From Desulfobacteraceae bacterium (GTDB lineage: Bacteria; Desulfobacterota; Desulfobacteria; Desulfobacterales; JAABPS01): a stretch of 9,340 bases of DNA. The stretch lies in NCBI GenBank assembly GCA_011391835.1, contig JAABPS010000095.1, positions 1 through 9,340 of the forward strand, in the 5' to 3' direction. Below, in pieces: positions 6,547 to 9,340 of the stretch (its first letter is position 1; each line of letters begins with the position of its first letter). The notes beneath the pieces are model-generated. The model searched no databases. It saw only the letters and a program-made list of their open reading frames with translations, and was not told the origin of the DNA. The position numbers and the translations under genes were made by a program.

Positions 6547-6583
6547 GGGGATAATTGATATTTCTTGATGCGTTTTCGTTTAT

Positions 6584-7672
6584 TTATTCTTTGGCTCGGT
6601 CTGAGAGCAATCGCATGAACATATCTCCAACTACTGCACATTCAAGGCCAAATGGTAAATACCCGGCATACCCAAGCAAAGGCATTTCAAAAATCTTGAA
6701 TCTGTGAACCAGCGGGATGCTATATTCCCATTTGGCAAGGCTGTAATAATTCCACATCTCCCAGAATATGCCGCAGATAAGAGCAGAAACCGATGACGCG
6801 ACAATAATACTCCAGTTTCCATCCGCAATATCCGAAAGAATATGCTTTTCCTTAAAAAGCGTCTGAAGCGACAGGATGATCAACAAGGGAGATACCCAGA
6901 GAAGCGGGAATAAATAATCTGAAAAGATACCAATGCATCCAAGCCCTATTGCTGACAGCAATAGAATAAGCATCGCCAGAACTCTTGGATAACCGGGTCT
7001 AACAGAATGAAATTTTTGAAAGCCTTCTTTTATTCTGTTTGTACTCATCAGCAGATCCCGGGTTCCCAGAACAGCAGGTAAAACCGTTGAAAAGGAAATG
7101 GTTGCCAGCAAAAAATATTTTACCGGGCTATAATTCACGCCCACATAGTACCAGTTTTGTACGAACCGGTTCAGATATTCGAAAAACCACCAGAATGCCG
7201 CACTGACTGGAAAAAGCAGTAGAAAATACACAGGCCGGTTAAGCATCAGACAGTGTCCCGTTTGTCTGTAGGCGATGGCATTGACGATTAAAATATAAAA
7301 TAACCAGAGAGGGATAAATGTATATTCTTGAAGTCCTACGAAAAAAGAAAACCGTGTCCATGCCAATACCCATAAAACAATCAGTAAAAAAATGCCTGGC
7401 CACCCCCACCACGGAAACGGTCTTTTCATCACGATGTGTTTTCGCGTTTTTCCAGAAACACCTTTGACAACGAACGGAATCACACACAGCAGGATAAGAA
7501 GAGAAAAAACAGCAAAAGCTATCCAGGAAAATGGAGCGTGAATGATAAAACGGGTTTTGGGTGGAAATTCCAGATAGCTAACAGCCGGATATCCAGCAAG
7601 CATCGCACCCAGCACAGGCAGACCAATCAGCATGCCGCCCATAATCATCAGTTTAATCAGCAGATTTTTCAT
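6584..7672 (-). CDS. polytopic membrane protein of unknown function with internal duplication
   Basis: The 362-residue protein is not recognised. It is strongly hydrophobic, with about ten membrane segments (near 7-28, 48-70, 90-108, 117-137, 148-168, 183-204, 231-250, 253-271, 287-305 and 328-350), so it sits in the inner membrane. Residues about 90-200 and 227-341 look like two copies of one four-segment unit. Both have G(W/Y)P, then (E/D)Y.F.PLW, then VSA, (F/W)E..N, W.Y, K.F and LP at nearly the same spacing. Conserved acidic, Trp and Asn residues inside segments hint at a buried active or binding site. A two-unit plan with membrane Glu and Trp recalls fused lycopene-cyclase-like proteins, but I see no firm match and do not assign that. 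The ribosome site is weak. It lies 97 bp upstream of arsR on the same strand, but the arsR operon has its own promoter, so a link to mercury methylation is not implied. Confidence 0.85.
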   Translation of the reverse strand: MKNLLIKLMIMGGMLIGLPVLGAMLAGYPAVSYLEFPPKTRFIIHAPFSWIAFAVFSLLILLCVIPFVVKGVSGKTRKHIVMKRPFPWWGWPGIFLLIVLWVLAWTRFSFFVGLQEYTFIPLWLFYILIVNAIAYRQTGHCLMLNRPVYFLLLFPVSAAFWWFFEYLNRFVQNWYYVGVNYSPVKYFLLATISFSTVLPAVLGTRDLLMSTNRIKEGFQKFHSVRPGYPRVLAMLILLLSAIGLGCIGIFSDYLFPLLWVSPLLIILSLQTLFKEKHILSDIADGNWSIIVASSVSALICGIFWEMWNYYSLAKWEYSIPLVHRFKIFEMPLLGYAGYLPFGLECAVVGDMFMRLLSDRAKE

Positions 7673-7679
7673 CTTTGTC

Positions 7680-7696
7680 TGTAACGCAGTGTTACA
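7680..7696. promoter_or_regulatory. small dyad before the membrane protein gene
   Basis: TGTAAC (7680-7685) and GTTACA (7691-7696) form a perfect 6-bp inverted repeat around GCAGT. It lies 7 bases upstream of the membrane protein start, in the divergent region shared with the acyl-CoA ligase. It could be a repressor operator or a leader hairpin that hides the weak ribosome site. No cognate regulator gene is beside it. Confidence 0.3.
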
Positions 7697-7850
7697 ATAA
7701 GAGTTAACTTCTTATAATTAAACAGAAAAATATCTTTTTGCGAACCTGTTTTCTCAATTGACTCAATCTATCATATTTGGTACTTAGTTTCACCTGAAAC
7801 TGTGAAAAAAGCTTCCCTTAAACATCAATTCAAAAACGGAGGGCTATGAC
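7697..7850. promoter_or_regulatory. divergent promoter region of the acyl-CoA ligase gene
   Basis: AT-rich spacer with a possible plus-strand promoter: TTGACT (7758-7763) and, 17 bases on, TACTTA (7781-7786, poor). A TATCAT at 7769-7774 is an alternative -10 without a good -35. Just downstream GTTTC/GAAAC (7787-7800) forms a 5-bp hairpin with a 4-nt loop, and TTTCAC/GTGAAA (7788-7807) a competing dyad, which may be a regulator site. The ligase ribosome site GGAGG is at 7838-7842. Confidence 0.3.
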
Positions 7851-9340
7851 ATGGCATTAAAACCTTGGTCAACAAAAAACTGGCCAAAAGATGTTCTGCA
7901 TGAAATAACTGACTTTATAAAACCCTTGCCATCTGTACTGGATGAATCGGCCCGGGATTATCCGGACAATGTGTATACTATTTTCAACGGGGCAACGAGA
8001 ACATTTTCTCAAGTACAGGATACGGCAAACCGAATCGCCAATTTTCTGACTTCCAGAGGTATCAAAAAGGGGGACAAGGTCGCCATTTTTTTGCCGAACA
8101 TTCCTCATTATCCGGCCATTTATTTCGGCATTTTAAAAGCCGGAGCTGTCTGCGTAACGTGTAACCCGCTGTATACTCCCAAGGAGCTTAATTATCAGCT
8201 TAAAGACTGCGGGGCAAAAGCTGTCTTTTGTATGGATCACAACCTTTTTTATCCCACAACCGTTGAGGCAATAAAAGGAACAGAGATTGAAACCGTTGTC
8301 ATCTGCAGCGTCAAATCCTACCTGCCCAAGATCACAGCCATCCTCGGCGGACTCTTGGGAAAAATTCCTAAAGCTGCAAGCTATGAGCCGGGGCATTTAT
8401 TCTTTGATGATGTCGTCGCAGCTGCCAAGCCCGACTCTCCATCCGTAAAAATACAACCTGAAAAAGATCTCGCCCTTATCATTTATACCGGCGGCACAAC
8501 CGGCGTTCCAAAAGGCGCTGCGCTTACCCATTCAAACTTCGTATACAACCTGACTGCTCTGGATGAATGGGGCAGGCTGGTTCATGAGCCGGGCGGTAAA
8601 CCTGAAAAACTCCGGCGGGGAGGATTCCATACCTATCTGGGCGTGCTTCCATGGTATCACAGCTTCGGAATGACTGTTTGTATGCTTTCCGCCTGCGCCA
8701 GTGGAAGTAAAATGGTATGTATCCCTGACCCCCGTGCAGGCAATCCCCCATTTACAGAGGTTCTTAAGGCTGTTCAGAAATATAAAACAACCATTATGCC
8801 CGCAGTTCCAACAATTTTTGTGGCGTTTACAAACCATCCCGATGTGGATAAATACGATCTGACCTCATTAATGGGCTGTTTTTCTGGCGGCGCTCCCATG
8901 GCGCCCGAAGTCTGCAAACAGTTTGAGGAAAAGACCGGTGCTATTATTTTTGAGGGATATGGTTTAAGCGAAACAGCCCCAGTCGCAACCTCAAATCCAA
9001 CCAACAAAGAACAGCGGAAAATCGGCTCCATCGGATTTCCCATTCCCAATACGGATATTAAAATTGTTGATCTTGATTCCGGCACGAAACCGCTCCCCCA
9101 GGGAGAAGATGGAGAAATTGCCATTCACGGACCCCAGGTCATGCAGGGCTATTGGAACAAGCCAAAGGAAAATGACGCTGTGTTTCGTGAAATTGAAGGC
9201 AGGCGGTACTTCCTCACCGGTGATATCGGCCACATTGATGAGGATGGTTACATTATCATTACGGATCGAAAAAAGGATATGGTCCTTGTGGGCGGATTTA
9301 ATGTGTATCCGCGCGAAGTTGAAGATGTGCTTTTTACCAA
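7851..9340 (+). CDS. AMP-forming acyl-CoA ligase, long-chain fatty acid type (3' end outside the window)
   Basis: The frame is open from ATG 7851 to the window end (496 codons). The enzyme activates a carboxylic acid with ATP to an acyl-adenylate, then forms the CoA thioester, feeding beta-oxidation or lipid synthesis. ANL-superfamily motifs appear in order: phosphate-binding loop YTGGTTGVPKG at residues 212-222, LPWYHSFGMT near 268-278, the adenylate motif GYGLSET at 369-375, the ribose-binding aspartate in YFLTGD (D458), and the hinge DRKKDMVLVGGFNVYP at 472-487. The C-terminal catalytic lysine region, about 60-70 residues in family members, is cut off by the window. GGAGG lies 8 bases before the ATG. 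Resemblance is to long-chain FadD-like ligases of sulfate reducers, though the exact substrate (long-chain, medium-chain or aromatic acid) cannot be read from the sequence. No signal peptide or membrane anchor is seen. The gene is divergent from the membrane protein gene. Confidence 0.93.
   Translation, partial: MALKPWSTKNWPKDVLHEITDFIKPLPSVLDESARDYPDNVYTIFNGATRTFSQVQDTANRIANFLTSRGIKKGDKVAIFLPNIPHYPAIYFGILKAGAVCVTCNPLYTPKELNYQLKDCGAKAVFCMDHNLFYPTTVEAIKGTEIETVVICSVKSYLPKITAILGGLLGKIPKAASYEPGHLFFDDVVAAAKPDSPSVKIQPEKDLALIIYTGGTTGVPKGAALTHSNFVYNLTALDEWGRLVHEPGGKPEKLRRGGFHTYLGVLPWYHSFGMTVCMLSACASGSKMVCIPDPRAGNPPFTEVLKAVQKYKTTIMPAVPTIFVAFTNHPDVDKYDLTSLMGCFSGGAPMAPEVCKQFEEKTGAIIFEGYGLSETAPVATSNPTNKEQRKIGSIGFPIPNTDIKIVDLDSGTKPLPQGEDGEIAIHGPQVMQGYWNKPKENDAVFREIEGRRYFLTGDIGHIDEDGYIIITDRKKDMVLVGGFNVYPREVEDVLFT

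Noticed and set aside
6486..6584. Membrane protein gene as a fourth member of the arsR-hgcAB operon
   Set aside because: The 97-bp gap holds a near-consensus promoter and operator for arsR, so the downstream genes form their own unit; readthrough remains possible.
8774..9124. Minus-strand open frames inside the 3' part of the window (also 8532-8837 and 8991-9233)
   Set aside because: They are shadows of the acyl-CoA ligase frame, which is continuous from 7851 to 9340 and carries all ANL motifs in order.

Overview
This window most likely comes from an anaerobic, mesophilic member of the Desulfobacterota (sulfate-reducer type). The grounds are a mercury-methylation gene pair (hgcA-hgcB), two proteins rich in Fe-S or cysteine clusters, an AMP-forming acyl-CoA ligase of the long-chain type, and moderate G+C with AT-rich intergenic DNA. 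The lineage is inferred from gene content, not from a marker gene. I see no rRNA, tRNA, CRISPR array, insertion sequence or phage gene. There is no gene-free stretch longer than 300 bases.

Left part (1-3443): a YkgJ-type cysteine-cluster protein on the minus strand and a DUF362/ferredoxin protein on the plus strand are divergent across 95 bp. A minus-strand exported protein of unknown function converges on the DUF362 gene with a 28-bp gap. A 232-bp AT-rich divergent spacer, with a clear hairpin near one end, separates the exported protein from htpX, a membrane zinc protease on the plus strand. htpX ends at a strong hairpin with T-runs on both strands, so it can also stop the minus-strand operon that converges on it.

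Central part (4638-6546): the most notable locus. Read on the minus strand, it is an ArsR-family repressor gene, then hgcA (membrane corrinoid protein) and hgcB (two-cluster ferredoxin), with gaps of 29 and 23 bp. Upstream of arsR is a TTGACA-17-TATCGT promoter whose -10 box lies inside a perfect inverted repeat with 12-bp arms. This is the expected layout of a metal(loid)-responsive ArsR repressor controlling its own operon. The inferred model is that HgcB reduces the HgcA corrinoid, HgcA transfers a methyl group from the cell's one-carbon pool to Hg(II), and the ArsR protein couples expression to a thiol-binding metal or metalloid.

Right part (6584-9340): a minus-strand integral membrane protein of about ten segments that I do not recognise, but which contains a visible internal duplication. 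It is followed by a divergent plus-strand acyl-CoA ligase, cut by the window end before its C-terminal catalytic lysine region.
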